From Nocardia speluncae NBRC 108251 (GTDB taxonomy: Bacteria; Actinomycetota; Actinomycetes; Mycobacteriales; Mycobacteriaceae): a stretch of DNA of 64,000 bases. The translations under genes and the position numbers were made by a program. The DNA lies in contig NZ_BDBZ01000018.1 of assembly GCF_001613245.1 (NCBI RefSeq), forward strand, positions 124,001 to 188,000, in the 5' to 3' direction. This document shows positions 8,540 to 17,368 of this stretch, piece after piece. The first letter of the stretch is position 1, and each line of letters begins with the position of its first letter. The notes below the pieces were generated by a model that saw only the letters and a program-made list of their open reading frames with translations, did not search any database and was not told the DNA's origin.

Positions 8540-9261
8540 CCGAACACACAAGTCCGACGCCCGTACGAACCAATCCCGTTGCACACGACTTCGAACATCA
8601 GCGCAGTCGACTTCGAACATCGACAAGAGGTAGCGGTTTCGAAGTAACAGGGGTGACAACGGATATTGGATACGGCCGCGCCCGGCCGGCCGGGCGCGCG
8701 ATAGGTGCCCTTTGCGTCCTGGTATCAGTGCTGGCGGTGCTCGGCGGTTGTGCGCTGCCCGGATCCGGCGCCGGGATCGTCGGCGAGCGGCTCACCGAGT
8801 TCCCGGTGATCGACCGGTCGATGCTGACACCGGCGCAGGCCAGGGTCGTCGATGCCGCCGCGGCCGAATTCGCGGCGCCGCGCTCGGGGCCCGAATACTC
8901 CGAAGGCACTACCGAACCCTGGTGCGCGAACTTCGTGAGTTGGGTGATGCGCGCCGCCGGCCTGCCACTGGTCAATCCGAATTCCGGGTCCTGGCGGATC
9001 CCCGGCGTCTACACCCTGCAGGAGTACTACGAAAGCCGGGGCCGGTTCGTATCTTTCGACCCCGCGTACCGGCCCGTCAGCGGTGAGGTGGTCCTGTACA
9101 GCCCGGACAGCCGATTCGGCCAGCACACAAACATCGTGATCGACTCCGAAAACGGAGTCCTGACCACGATCGGCGGTAACGAAAACGACGAGGTGAGTAT
9201 CGAACAATGGGATCCCGCCGGCGTCGGCGATATCGCCATCGTCGGATACGGCCGGTTGTAG
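8536..9261 (+). CDS. Lipoprotein with CHAP-like amidase domain
   Basis: 241 residues from the ATG at 8536, or about 202 from a GTG at 8653, which would put the hydrophobic segment near the N-terminus as expected. A signal segment ends in the lipobox LGGC. The C-terminal half is CHAP-like: the catalytic Cys is in EPWCANFVSWVMRAAG, the His in FGQHTNIVI, and GGNENDEV follows. Such domains cut peptidoglycan stem peptides on the outer face of the membrane. The overlap with the toxin remnant suggests translational coupling if 8536 is used. Confidence 0.82.
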   Translation: MTEHTSPTPVRTNPVAHDFEHQRSRLRTSTRGSGFEVTGVTTDIGYGRARPAGRAIGALCVLVSVLAVLGGCALPGSGAGIVGERLTEFPVIDRSMLTPAQARVVDAAAAEFAAPRSGPEYSEGTTEPWCANFVSWVMRAAGLPLVNPNSGSWRIPGVYTLQEYYESRGRFVSFDPAYRPVSGEVVLYSPDSRFGQHTNIVIDSENGVLTTIGGNENDEVSIEQWDPAGVGDIAIVGYGRL

Positions 9262-9315
9262 CCGGGGATGGTTGCCCGAGCCCGCGAACTCGATCGCGTA
9301 GCGTGAACCTCGGCG

Positions 9316-10488
9316 GTGGAGGTGGAGGTGTCGGAACGGCTCATGGAACCGGTCGAAGCAGTCGAGAGGGAATGGATCGACTACGCCGAATTCGGCGAGC
9401 GATTCGTCACCCACGCGGTGACCGAATCCAGGATCGAGGCGGCGGTCGCCGGGATCACCGGGCGCGGACTGAGTATCGGACCGTTCAACCTCGGCCCGGC
9501 CGGCCTCGCCGGATTCCTGGCCGAAGGCCGGATCGGCCGGCCCGAGGTGGTGCGCCGTGGTTCACGGGTCAGCTTCGACGTCCGGATACCCGTATCTCTC
9601 GCTGCCAAGATCCTGCTCGGCGGCCGGCGCCTGGGATTGGAAACGGTGGTCTCGATCGACCTCACGTTCCACGCCCGTACCGCGGATCCGCTGCTCATCG
9701 TGATCGATATCCCAGCGGTACGCCGGTCGGACGTCCGGGTGCTGTTGCGCTTGGCCGCCGCGGATTCGGTGGCCGAATGGATGCTCGATCCGATCTCCGG
9801 GCTGCTGCAGAACGAGGTCGCGAACCGGGTGAATGCGATGCTGCGTGATCCGGGTGTCTTGCGCAGCCGGATCTACGATGTCGAGGCCATCGTCGACGGC
9901 CGGCGCTCCCCGTACCGCGGCCGCACCGAATTCGAGTGGATCGACTACGCCGAGTTCGGCCGCCGTTTCTTTCCGTGGATGGTCACCCGGGAACGTCTCG
10001 CCGGTTTCATCGCGCATCTGGCCGGGCGGCCGATCGAGATCGGCCCTTTCCGCACCGGGCCCCGCGCGGCCGCCGAGGTCACGGTGCGCGGCGAGGTCGG
10101 GCAGCCGCTGCTCACCGACCTCACCGCGCCTCCGGCAGTGGACGGCGATATCGCCCTGGTGCGTTTCGGTCTCACGGTGCCGGTGTCGCTCGACATCACC
10201 GTCAATGTTGTCGAGGACAACCGCTACCGGGCCGGTCTGGAAATCCCCCTGGTTCTCACAGCCCACGCTGCCGACCCGCTGCTGATCGTGGTCGAGGCGG
10301 ATCCACCGGCCCGGGAAGACGTCCGCCTCGAATACGCGGCCCAGGGGATGCGCGCCGCCGCCCTGGGGGTCCTGGGCGGGATCAAGAAACAGATCATCGC
10401 CCAAGCGGTGCGAGTCGTCCGCGCTGAACTGGCGGACCCGGCCACCCGCACGCTGGACGTAGCCGCACGAATCGACCGGCTGCTGTAA
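9316..10488 (+). CDS. Protein made of two tandem copies of an unknown ~185-residue domain
   Basis: 390 residues. Copy one (about 19-205) and copy two (about 209-390) both start with WIDYAEFGxRF, continue with IxIGPFxxGP, and later contain HAxxADPLLIVx. Single-copy versions exist as actinobacterial hypothetical proteins, as I recall. There is no signal peptide or membrane helix, and strands dominate, with a helical end in each copy. Start is unsure: GTG 9316, GTG 9328 (after GGAGG) or ATG 9343. A lipid-binding-like beta fold is possible but I cannot assign function. Confidence 0.75.
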   Translation: MEVEVSERLMEPVEAVEREWIDYAEFGERFVTHAVTESRIEAAVAGITGRGLSIGPFNLGPAGLAGFLAEGRIGRPEVVRRGSRVSFDVRIPVSLAAKILLGGRRLGLETVVSIDLTFHARTADPLLIVIDIPAVRRSDVRVLLRLAAADSVAEWMLDPISGLLQNEVANRVNAMLRDPGVLRSRIYDVEAIVDGRRSPYRGRTEFEWIDYAEFGRRFFPWMVTRERLAGFIAHLAGRPIEIGPFRTGPRAAAEVTVRGEVGQPLLTDLTAPPAVDGDIALVRFGLTVPVSLDITVNVVEDNRYRAGLEIPLVLTAHAADPLLIVVEADPPAREDVRLEYAAQGMRAAALGVLGGIKKQIIAQAVRVVRAELADPATRTLDVAARIDRLL

Positions 10489-10502
10489 GCGCGGGCACCG
10501 GT

Positions 10503-10612
10503 GCGCCGACGTTTGCCGCTTCGGTGCTCGAAGGCGCTGCCTACCAGGGGGCCTGCCCGGCCGTAGCGATGCCCCGGCAAGCCGGGGAGCTCCGGAACCC
10601 GCGCGTCGGCGC
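10503..10612. other. Possible structured intergenic element
   Basis: The 244-bp gap before the DUF1906 gene holds a perfect 9-bp inverted repeat, GCGCCGACG at 10503-10511 and CGTCGGCGC at 10604-10612. It encloses a tight hairpin CCCCGG-CAAG-CCGGGG at 10572-10587. It could be a leader structure for the DUF1906 gene or a 3' element of the duplicated-domain gene. In such GC-rich DNA chance pairing is also likely. No known riboswitch consensus was recognised. Confidence 0.3.
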
Positions 10613-10732
10613 AGCGGCGCGCACCGCACGTGATGCAATGGTCTCCGCGTTCGAGGCTGTCGGTACGCAGTGCGGCGGGGCGGCACCCCGAACAGACGTT
10701 GCGGTTTCCACCGGGGTGCGAAGGAGTCATCG

Positions 10733-11446
10733 ATGGTTTCCCTGTCACGACGTGCGCTGCTCGGGTACGCCGCCGCCGGAGTCGCAGCGGGAGCGGTGGG
10801 TTCGACAGTCGCGGCTCGGCCTGCCGCCGCCGCACCGCGGGGCACACTGCTCGACTATGCGGCGGACGTGCCGTCGGCGGAAGCGATCAAGGCCGCCGGG
10901 CACGCGGGGGTCATCCGGTATGTATCGGATCGGCGGCCCGGGGCGGAGTGGATGAAAGGGAAACCGCTGCTGGCCGGGGAGGTTTCGGCGCTGCGCGAGG
11001 CAGGACTGGCGATCGTGTCCTGCTACCAGTTCGGCAAGGGACCCACCGCGGACTGGCGGGGCGGGATGGAGGCCGGTAAGCGGCATGCCGAACGGGGGCT
11101 GGAATTGCACCGCGATGCAGGCGGTCCGGAGAATCGGCCGATCTACGCGTCCATCGACGACAATCCCACGCCGGTCGATTTCGCGACCATGATCCTGCCG
11201 TACCTGCAGGGCTGGCAATCGGTGGTGGGACGCGAGAACACCGGTGTCTACGCCAATGCGCCGACCATCGAACTGGCCCGGGTCGCGGGGGCCGGGGCGT
11301 GGTTCTGGCAGCACGATTGGGGCACCCCGGAAGGGTTCGTCCATCCCGCGGCGAATCTGCACCAGTTCGAGATCGACGATCGCACGGTGGACGGGGTGGG
11401 GGTGGATGTGAACAATATCCTCACCGCGGAATACGGCGCCTGGTGA
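10733..11446 (+). CDS. Tat-exported DUF1906 glycoside-hydrolase-like protein (Rv2525c-like)
   Basis: 237 residues. The ATG at 10733 follows AAGGAG at 10721 with ideal spacing. The N-terminus carries a twin-arginine signal (SLSRRALLGYAAAG) with a cleavage-like AAAAP. The mature part has the DUF1906 pattern: LLDYAADVPSAEAIKAAG, then RYVSD, CYQFGKGP, YASIDDNP and HQFEID. In M. tuberculosis Rv2525c is a Tat substrate linked to cell-wall properties. By analogy this protein folds in the cytoplasm and acts at the envelope. A TIM-barrel hydrolase fold is the family expectation; activity is unproven. Confidence 0.9.
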   Translation: MVSLSRRALLGYAAAGVAAGAVGSTVAARPAAAAPRGTLLDYAADVPSAEAIKAAGHAGVIRYVSDRRPGAEWMKGKPLLAGEVSALREAGLAIVSCYQFGKGPTADWRGGMEAGKRHAERGLELHRDAGGPENRPIYASIDDNPTPVDFATMILPYLQGWQSVVGRENTGVYANAPTIELARVAGAGAWFWQHDWGTPEGFVHPAANLHQFEIDDRTVDGVGVDVNNILTAEYGAW

Positions 11447-11453
11447 ACGCGGC

Positions 11454-11906
11454 TCACTTCTTCGTCGCCGGCTCCGGCCGGTTCGCCGCCACATACATGT
11501 AGATCAACGGGACCACCGCTCCGGACAGGAAAAGCAACAGCGTCGGCAGATCACTGCGCAGCGGGTAGTCACCACCCGGTCCGCGACTGGCGGCGATCAG
11601 GAACGCGGCCAGCCAGGCACCGACCGGCAGGAAGAGTACCGAAAGCCGGGTGCTCACCGTCGCAACCGCCCACACCAGCGCCAGATTCACCGGCCCTGCC
11701 AGGATCGCCGTGATCGGTACCGGCACCGTGCCGATATACAGGGGGAGATACAGCACCTCCAGGATCAGTGCGATCACCGCGTCCAGGACCAGCACGGCGA
11801 TGATCAGCGGACCGGGTATGCCGTTCACGGCAGCGGTGGCCCGGCCGCCGATCCGCGACCGCAGGCTCCGGGCCGGGATCGCCGAATCGTCCACGGTGGC
11901 GGTCAC
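11454..11906 (-). CDS. Small integral membrane protein
   Basis: 150 residues with four predicted helices (IIAVLVLDAVIALILEVLYL, VPITAILAGPVNLALVW, LSVLFLPVGAWLAAFLIA, LLLFLSGAVVPLIYMYV). Convergent with DUF1906. In M. tuberculosis a small membrane protein also sits next to mshB (Rv1171), so this may be its counterpart, recalled by position only. No enzymatic motif. Confidence 0.8.
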   Translation of the reverse strand: MTATVDDSAIPARSLRSRIGGRATAAVNGIPGPLIIAVLVLDAVIALILEVLYLPLYIGTVPVPITAILAGPVNLALVWAVATVSTRLSVLFLPVGAWLAAFLIAASRGPGGDYPLRSDLPTLLLFLSGAVVPLIYMYVAANRPEPATKK

Positions 11907-12025
11907 CGGCGCGGCCGAGTCGCCGGCGATGCACCTGCTGTCACCCGCGCAGTGCGGGCCGAGCCACCCTCGAGTTCCCAGTGCTGCATGTGGACGAGTG
12001 TATTCGGCGCCGCGCTGCCCGGCGG

Positions 12026-12958
12026 CTATCCCAGTCCGGCGAACAGATCGCCTTCGCGGCCGTCCGCCGCGCGCGGCCCGCTGCGGCCGCGGGCCAGTAT
12101 GTAGTGCTCCTCGGGGAGAATCGGCTGGGCGACCATATTGGTCAGCGCGAACTCGCGTCCCGACGGCGCGACCGCGAGCTGGGTGGCATGGGCCCGTAGC
12201 GCGGCACGTTTACCGGTCAGCACCTCGGCCACATCGATCGTCGCCGTCACCGAAGCGCTCGGTACACAGGCCAGTTCGTTCCCCGCGGCAAGCCGCCATC
12301 CGGGTGGCAGCGCGCCGGGCAGGCCGTCGACGGTGCGCCGGGCCAGCGCCCGCAGGTGTTCGTGCAGGATATCGGCGTCGGTCACGGTCCAGTAGAGCTT
12401 GGGAGTGTCCCAGCCCCGGCCCGCGGCGGCCGCCACCGCGGCAGTGGTGACCCGATGTGCCCGGATATGGTCGGGATGTCCGTAGCCCCCGTTCGGGTCG
12501 TACGTCACGACCACCCGGGGGCGTAACCGCAGGATCACCTCGACCAGCGCCTCGACGGCGGCATCGCCGGACCGGACGAAGGCGCGCGGATGCTCGGCGG
12601 CCGGAGTGCCGGCCATCCCGGAATCGCGCCAGCGGCCGGCGCCGCCGAGGAAACAGGGGGGCCCGGCGTCGAGTTCGGTGAGGGCGCGGGTCAGTTCGCC
12701 GATGCGGTAGCCGCCGAGCTGGTCGGCGTGATCGGCGGCCAATCCGGCCCATTCGTCGCCGATGATTTCGCCTTCTTCACCGAGCGTGCAGGTCATTACG
12801 GTGACCGGGACCCCGAGCCGGCGATAGTGCGCGATGGTGCCGCCGGTGGTGATGGTTTCGTCGTCCGGGTGCGCGTGCACCAGCAGCAGCCCGCCCTCTC
12901 GATCCGGGGTGGGTGCGGCGCCGGGCCGGCCGGCGGCGGTCACGGTATCCGCCGCCAC
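12026..12958 (-). CDS. mshB: MshB, GlcNAc-inositol deacetylase of mycothiol synthesis
   Basis: 310 residues. The zinc-site motif AHPDDE lies near residue 30, with a second conserved block YGHPDHIRAH further on, as in the MshB/LmbE family. The enzyme removes acetate from GlcNAc-Ins to give GlcN-Ins, the second dedicated step of mycothiol synthesis, in the cytoplasm. The GTG start at 12958 lies inside the 3' end of lpqW (19-bp overlap), with another GTG at 12943. Tight coupling to lpqW suggests one operon. Confidence 0.95.
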   Translation of the reverse strand: MAADTVTAAGRPGAAPTPDREGGLLLVHAHPDDETITTGGTIAHYRRLGVPVTVMTCTLGEEGEIIGDEWAGLAADHADQLGGYRIGELTRALTELDAGPPCFLGGAGRWRDSGMAGTPAAEHPRAFVRSGDAAVEALVEVILRLRPRVVVTYDPNGGYGHPDHIRAHRVTTAAVAAAAGRGWDTPKLYWTVTDADILHEHLRALARRTVDGLPGALPPGWRLAAGNELACVPSASVTATIDVAEVLTGKRAALRAHATQLAVAPSGREFALTNMVAQPILPEEHYILARGRSGPRAADGREGDLFAGLG

Positions 12959-14745
12959 ATCGCCGCGTCACCGAAGATGCCCGCCTGGATGGCTCCGCTG
13001 AGCGAGGCGCCGTCCACCGAGGGGCCGGCCGCGGCGACCACATTGTCCTGCACGATCGGCAATACGATGGATTCGCCCCACAGCCGTGGTTCGGCGTCGG
13101 CCAGCGTCCGGGGGACCTCGACCCCGTGCAGGGCGCCGTCGATCGCCGGCTGGAATTCCGGATCGCAGACGCCGGCCAGATTGCTGGGCGCCTGCCGCGC
13201 CGCTTCCACGGCGGCGGGCACCTTGGTCTCGGATTCGTTCTCCTCGTCCGCGGGCGCCCCAGGGGGTGCCGCGGGCGGGCAACCATAGCGGGAGGCAAGC
13301 GCCGTCGCCGGGTCGCCACCGGTCGCCTCCCAGCCGACCACGGCGTCGATAGTGTTCTCGACCAGTTCTTTCCCGTACAGCTCATCGGCCGCCAGATTGC
13401 GCACCGAGGCGTCGATGCCGGCGCTGCGCAGCTGGTCGGCGGCGGTATTGGCGACTGCCAGTGCGGTATCGTCGCCGGTCACCGCGCCGATCCGCAGGAC
13501 GAGTGGTTCACCGTTGCGGGCCAGCGAACGCGGTCGCGGTGCGGGGGAGGTCGCCGAGACCGGGGGTGGTTCCGGTGCCCGGCCGAAACCGGCCTCGGCC
13601 AGGAGCCCGAAGGCCTGGTCGGCGTTGAGTGGCGGCGGCTGGGTGGAGGTGTAGCCGGGGTCGGAGGGGGAGAGTACCTGCGCGCGAACCGGTTCCACCC
13701 AGTTCCCGGTCTGGGCGCCGACAGTGGCCAGCAGCGCCGGGTCGAGCAGGGCGAGTACCGCCGTGCGCACCCGGTGATCGGCGAGTACACCGTCGCGGCC
13801 GTTGAGGGTCAGCCGCAGCTGCCGCGATTGCGGCATGATCGCGGTCCGCACCGAGGGGATCGCGGCGAGCTGGGCCTCGGTGGCGACACCGCCGTGTACG
13901 AGCGCCATCTGGGTATCGCCGTTGCGCAGCGAATCGGCGAGCTGTGCGGTGGTGCCCCCGCGGCGCAACAGGATCTGGTCGGGCCGGGCGGGTGTGCCCC
14001 AGAACCGGTCGTTGCGTTCCAGCAGAATCTCGTCGCGGCCGGGGTCGGCGGATTCGATGGTGAAATGACCGCCCGATACCGGGATCTGCTCGACCAGAGT
14101 GCGCTGGAACCCTCCCGGCGAATCCTTCATCAGATGTGAGGGCAGCAGGTTCGCGAACAACTGCGGCCACGCCGGATACGGCTCGTTCAGGACCACGGTG
14201 ACGGTTTTCCCGCCGCCCGATGAGCGGACGTCGGAGATGAGCCGGTAGCCGGCGGGGTCGATCACCCCGGGCTGGGTGATCATCTGTTGCCACAGATACC
14301 AGAAATCCTCGGCCGCGATGGGCGCGCCGTCGGACCAGTTGGCCTGGTCCTTCAACCGGTAGGTGATTGTGAACGGCGCCTGCGAGGTGACCGTCGCCGA
14401 GTCGAGCAATGCGGTATCCGGTACCCACAGCGTCGCACCGGGCGCGGCCGGGTCGGGGGTCGGCCGGAACGGGCTCGGCAGCACCATGGCCGCGACCGCC
14501 GACGTTGCCGGGGATTGGTTCGACCGCAGATGCGGATTGAACCCGATCCCGATATCGTCGACCGCCACGACCACTGTGTTCTTGGTCGGCTGCGCCGGTT
14601 CGGTTTTCGGGCTGTCGGTACTGGCGATGGGCGGCGGCGGGTCGGCGGTGCATCCGGCCAGGACCGGAACGAGCACCGCCAGCAGCACAAACAGCCCGCG
14701 CCACACCGCGCGCCTCCCCGAAATCATCCTCGGCACTCTACCCAA
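12940..14745 (-). CDS. lpqW: LpqW-like lipoprotein, solute-binding-protein fold
   Basis: 601 residues. A signal segment (LFVLLAVLVPVLAGC) ends in a lipobox Cys near residue 32, so the protein is lipid-anchored outside. The remainder matches the family-5 peptide-binding fold (WSDGAPIAAEDFWYLW, ANLLPSHLMKDSPGG). In mycobacteria LpqW is not an importer subunit but helps direct lipid precursors toward LM/LAM, in genetic connection with pimE, which is 3 kb away here. Start may be 14745 or the ATG at 14727. It overlaps mshB downstream. Confidence 0.9.
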   Translation of the reverse strand: MGRVPRMISGRRAVWRGLFVLLAVLVPVLAGCTADPPPPIASTDSPKTEPAQPTKNTVVVAVDDIGIGFNPHLRSNQSPATSAVAAMVLPSPFRPTPDPAAPGATLWVPDTALLDSATVTSQAPFTITYRLKDQANWSDGAPIAAEDFWYLWQQMITQPGVIDPAGYRLISDVRSSGGGKTVTVVLNEPYPAWPQLFANLLPSHLMKDSPGGFQRTLVEQIPVSGGHFTIESADPGRDEILLERNDRFWGTPARPDQILLRRGGTTAQLADSLRNGDTQMALVHGGVATEAQLAAIPSVRTAIMPQSRQLRLTLNGRDGVLADHRVRTAVLALLDPALLATVGAQTGNWVEPVRAQVLSPSDPGYTSTQPPPLNADQAFGLLAEAGFGRAPEPPPVSATSPAPRPRSLARNGEPLVLRIGAVTGDDTALAVANTAADQLRSAGIDASVRNLAADELYGKELVENTIDAVVGWEATGGDPATALASRYGCPPAAPPGAPADEENESETKVPAAVEAARQAPSNLAGVCDPEFQPAIDGALHGVEVPRTLADAEPRLWGESIVLPIVQDNVVAAAGPSVDGASLSGAIQAGIFGDAAMWRRIP

Positions 14746-14777
14746 CGCCCGGCTGTCACGTCCGGCGGCGAAACCGG

Positions 14778-16676
14778 TTACAGCGCGGCCCGGTCGCGGG
14801 CCTTGCGGCGGGACAGTTCCCGGGCCCGTTCATTGGAGGCCAGTGTCAGCTTGCGCACCCGCACGAACTCCGGGGTCACCTCCACGCATTCGTCGGCCGC
14901 GCAGAATTCCATGGCCGCTTCCAGATCCAGCTGCAGCGGTTTGGCGAGCGTCTCCATCACATCGGCGGTGGAGGAGCGCATATTGGTGAGCTTCTTCTCC
15001 TTGGTCACATTGATATCGAGGTCCTCGGCCCGCGGGTTGATCCCGACGACCATGCCCTCATAGGTTTCGGCGCCGGGTTCGACGAAGAACTGCCCGCGGT
15101 CGGCGAGCTGGATCATGGCGAACGGGGTCACGCTGCCGGACCGGTCGGATACGAGTGATCCGGTGTGCCGTGCCCGGATCTCCCCGGCCCACGGCGCATA
15201 ACCGTGCGATACCGCGTTGGCGATACCGGTGCCGCGGGTCTCGGTGAGGAAATCGGTACGGAACCCGATCAGCCCGCGCGAGGGCACGATGAACTCCATC
15301 CGCACCCAGCCCGCGGCATGGTTGTTCATCTGCACCATTTTGCCTTTACGGGCGGCCAGCAGCTGGGTGATGGCGCCCAGATATTCGTCCGGGCAGTCGA
15401 TGGTGAGCTCTTCGAACGGCTCGTGCACCTTGCCGTCGACCTGCCGGGTCACCACCTGCGGTTTGCCGACGGTCAGTTCGAAACCCTCGCGCCGCATCTG
15501 CTCGACCAGGATGGCGAGGGCCAATTCACCACGGCCCTGCACTTCCCAGGCGTCCGGGCGCCCGATATCGAGTACCCGCAGCGAGACATTGCCGACCAAT
15601 TCCTGGTCGAGCCGCGATTTCACCATGCGTGCGGTGAGCTTGTGTCCCTGCACCCGCCCGACCAGCGGTGAAGTATTGGTACCGATGACCACCGAGATGG
15701 CGGGCTGATCCACCGTGATCCGGGGCAGCGCGACGGGCTCGTCGGGGTCGGCGAGGGTATCGCCGATCATGATGTCGTTGATACCGGCGACGGCGACGAT
15801 ATCGCCGGCCACCGCGACCTCACCCGGCTGCCGTTCGACACCCACGGTCTGCAACAGCTCGGTGATCTTGACGTTCTTCACACCATCCGCGTGCATCCAC
15901 GCGACGTTCTGGCCCTTGCGGAGTTCGCCGTTGTGGATCCGCACCAGTGCGAGCCGGCCCAGGAAGGCCGAGGCGTCGAGGTTCGTGACGTGAGCCTGCA
16001 GTGGTGCGGTCTGGTCGCCCTTGGGGGCGGGGATGTTCTGGAGCAGTACATCGAACAAGGCGTCGAGGTTGTCCGCGTTCGGCACTTCACCGTTCTGCGG
16101 CTGCTCCTCGGATGCTTTACCGGCCCGGCCCGAGGCGTAGAGCACGGGCAGATCCAGGGCCAGTTCGGCGGCCTCGGCGGCGTCGTCGTCGAGATCGGAG
16201 GCGAGGTCGAGCAGCAGATCGTGGCTCTCCTCGACGACCTCGGCGATCCGCGCGTCGGGACGGTCGGTCTTGTTGACCACCAGGATCACCGGCAGGCAGG
16301 CCGCGAGGGCCTTGCGCAGGACGAAACGGGTCTGCGGCAGCGGCCCCTCGGAGGCGTCCACGAGCAGCACCACACCGTCGACCATGGACAGGCCGCGTTC
16401 GACCTCGCCGCCGAAATCGGCGTGGCCGGGGGTGTCGATGACATTGATGACGGTGACACTGCCGTCCGGATGGTGCCGGTGTACGGCGGTGTTCTTGGCG
16501 AGAATGGTGATGCCCTTCTCGCGCTCCAGATCGCCGGAATCCATCACTCGATCGACGAGTTCGGCGCGTTCGGCGAAAGCGCCGGACTGCCGCAGCATGG
16601 CGTCGACGAGCGTCGTCTTGCCGTGGTCGACGTGTGCCACGATGGCGACGTTGCGAAAATCGCGTGCAGACGACAC
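14778..16676 (-). CDS. typA: TypA/BipA translational GTPase
   Basis: 632 residues. G1 is AHVDHGKTT; G3 is DTPGHADFGG, following the REKGITI switch region as EREKGITIL; G4 is NKTD. The EF-G-like domains and the BipA C-terminal domain follow. It binds the ribosome and supports assembly and growth under stress or cold. I chose the GTG at 16676 because AGGAGGAAC lies just before it; an upstream in-frame start (16751) would ignore that site. A stand-alone transcript divergent from the small Cys-rich gene. Confidence 0.96.
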   Translation of the reverse strand: MSSARDFRNVAIVAHVDHGKTTLVDAMLRQSGAFAERAELVDRVMDSGDLEREKGITILAKNTAVHRHHPDGSVTVINVIDTPGHADFGGEVERGLSMVDGVVLLVDASEGPLPQTRFVLRKALAACLPVILVVNKTDRPDARIAEVVEESHDLLLDLASDLDDDAAEAAELALDLPVLYASGRAGKASEEQPQNGEVPNADNLDALFDVLLQNIPAPKGDQTAPLQAHVTNLDASAFLGRLALVRIHNGELRKGQNVAWMHADGVKNVKITELLQTVGVERQPGEVAVAGDIVAVAGINDIMIGDTLADPDEPVALPRITVDQPAISVVIGTNTSPLVGRVQGHKLTARMVKSRLDQELVGNVSLRVLDIGRPDAWEVQGRGELALAILVEQMRREGFELTVGKPQVVTRQVDGKVHEPFEELTIDCPDEYLGAITQLLAARKGKMVQMNNHAAGWVRMEFIVPSRGLIGFRTDFLTETRGTGIANAVSHGYAPWAGEIRARHTGSLVSDRSGSVTPFAMIQLADRGQFFVEPGAETYEGMVVGINPRAEDLDINVTKEKKLTNMRSSTADVMETLAKPLQLDLEAAMEFCAADECVEVTPEFVRVRKLTLASNERARELSRRKARDRAAL

Positions 16677-16825
16677 GCCGGTTCCTCCTGATGGTTGGCT
16701 CTTGCTTATCGGCCGGACCCTGGGATCGGGGAGATACGGACTAACCGGCATCTGGGCCGTTTACACCCTACCGGGGCCGAGGTCGCCTGTTCGCGCCCCC
16801 CGAAGGTAAGGGTATGCTAACCCGC

Positions 16826-17002
16826 ATGGGCAAGGTCAAGGCGAAAGAGGTGTCGAGCCTGAAGCCGAAGAAAAAGTGCTGTCGGAAGAAGACGCGCTGC
16901 GTGAAATGCCCTGTCGTGATCATGCGGATGAAACGCCTGGAAGCCACGGGCGCCACCGGTAAGGAATTGAAGAAGGGCCTGAAGAAGGCGCGCGCCGCGT
17001 GA
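16826..17002 (+). CDS. Small basic cysteine-rich protein
   Basis: 58 residues from the ATG at 16826. Very basic, with KPKKKCCRKKTRCVKCP supplying four Cys in a zinc-knuckle-like spacing, then a Lys-rich helical tail. Small proteins of this pattern are conserved among actinomycetes in my memory, without known function. Nucleic-acid or ribosome binding is a fair guess from charge and Cys. Divergent from typA, a translation factor gene, with 149 bp between. Confidence 0.8.
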   Translation: MGKVKAKEVSSLKPKKKCCRKKTRCVKCPVVIMRMKRLEATGATGKELKKGLKKARAA

Positions 17003-17077
17003 GCTGATCTGTACCGGCCGGTGAATCCGCGGCGGCCACTCTTGTGAGAATGTGAATTCGCGGGGTACCACGGCGAT

Positions 17078-17368
17078 ATGACCACACCACTGCTCACCGA
17101 AACGCAGATCACCGATGCGCTCGATTCGCTGCCGGAATGGTCGCGTGCGGGCGATGCGATCAACCGCACCGTGCAAGCTTCGTCCTTCCTCGCCGGTATA
17201 GAACTGGTGCGCCGCGTCGCGGAGGCCGCCGAGGCGGCGAATCACCATCCGGATATCGATATCCGCTGGCGCAAGGTGACCTTTGTCCTGTCCACGCATT
17301 CCGCGGGCGGACTCACGGCACAGGACGTGGCGCTGGCCCGGGAGATAGATCGGCTGGCGGGGCGTTGA
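17078..17368 (+). CDS. phhB: Pterin-4a-carbinolamine dehydratase
   Basis: 96 residues. The catalytic His pair of the family is in NHHPDIDIRWRKVTFVLSTH. It dehydrates 4a-hydroxytetrahydrobiopterin, or plays an undefined pterin or molybdopterin role in bacteria lacking phenylalanine hydroxylase. Its last 56 bp overlap, on the opposite strand, the end of pimE. The same neighbour pair occurs in M. tuberculosis (Rv1159A/Rv1159, from memory). Confidence 0.93.
   Translation: MTTPLLTETQITDALDSLPEWSRAGDAINRTVQASSFLAGIELVRRVAEAAEAANHHPDIDIRWRKVTFVLSTHSAGGLTAQDVALAREIDRLAGR

Noticed and set aside
9562-10845. 427-codon minus-strand frame opposite the duplicated-domain gene
   Set aside because: No domain or ribosome site; the plus-strand frame has a clear internal repeat and proper ends, so this is a shadow.
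16677-16751. Longer TypA starting at 16751
   Set aside because: The AGGAGGAAC site is placed exactly for the GTG at 16676, and the extra 25 residues are not typical of TypA.
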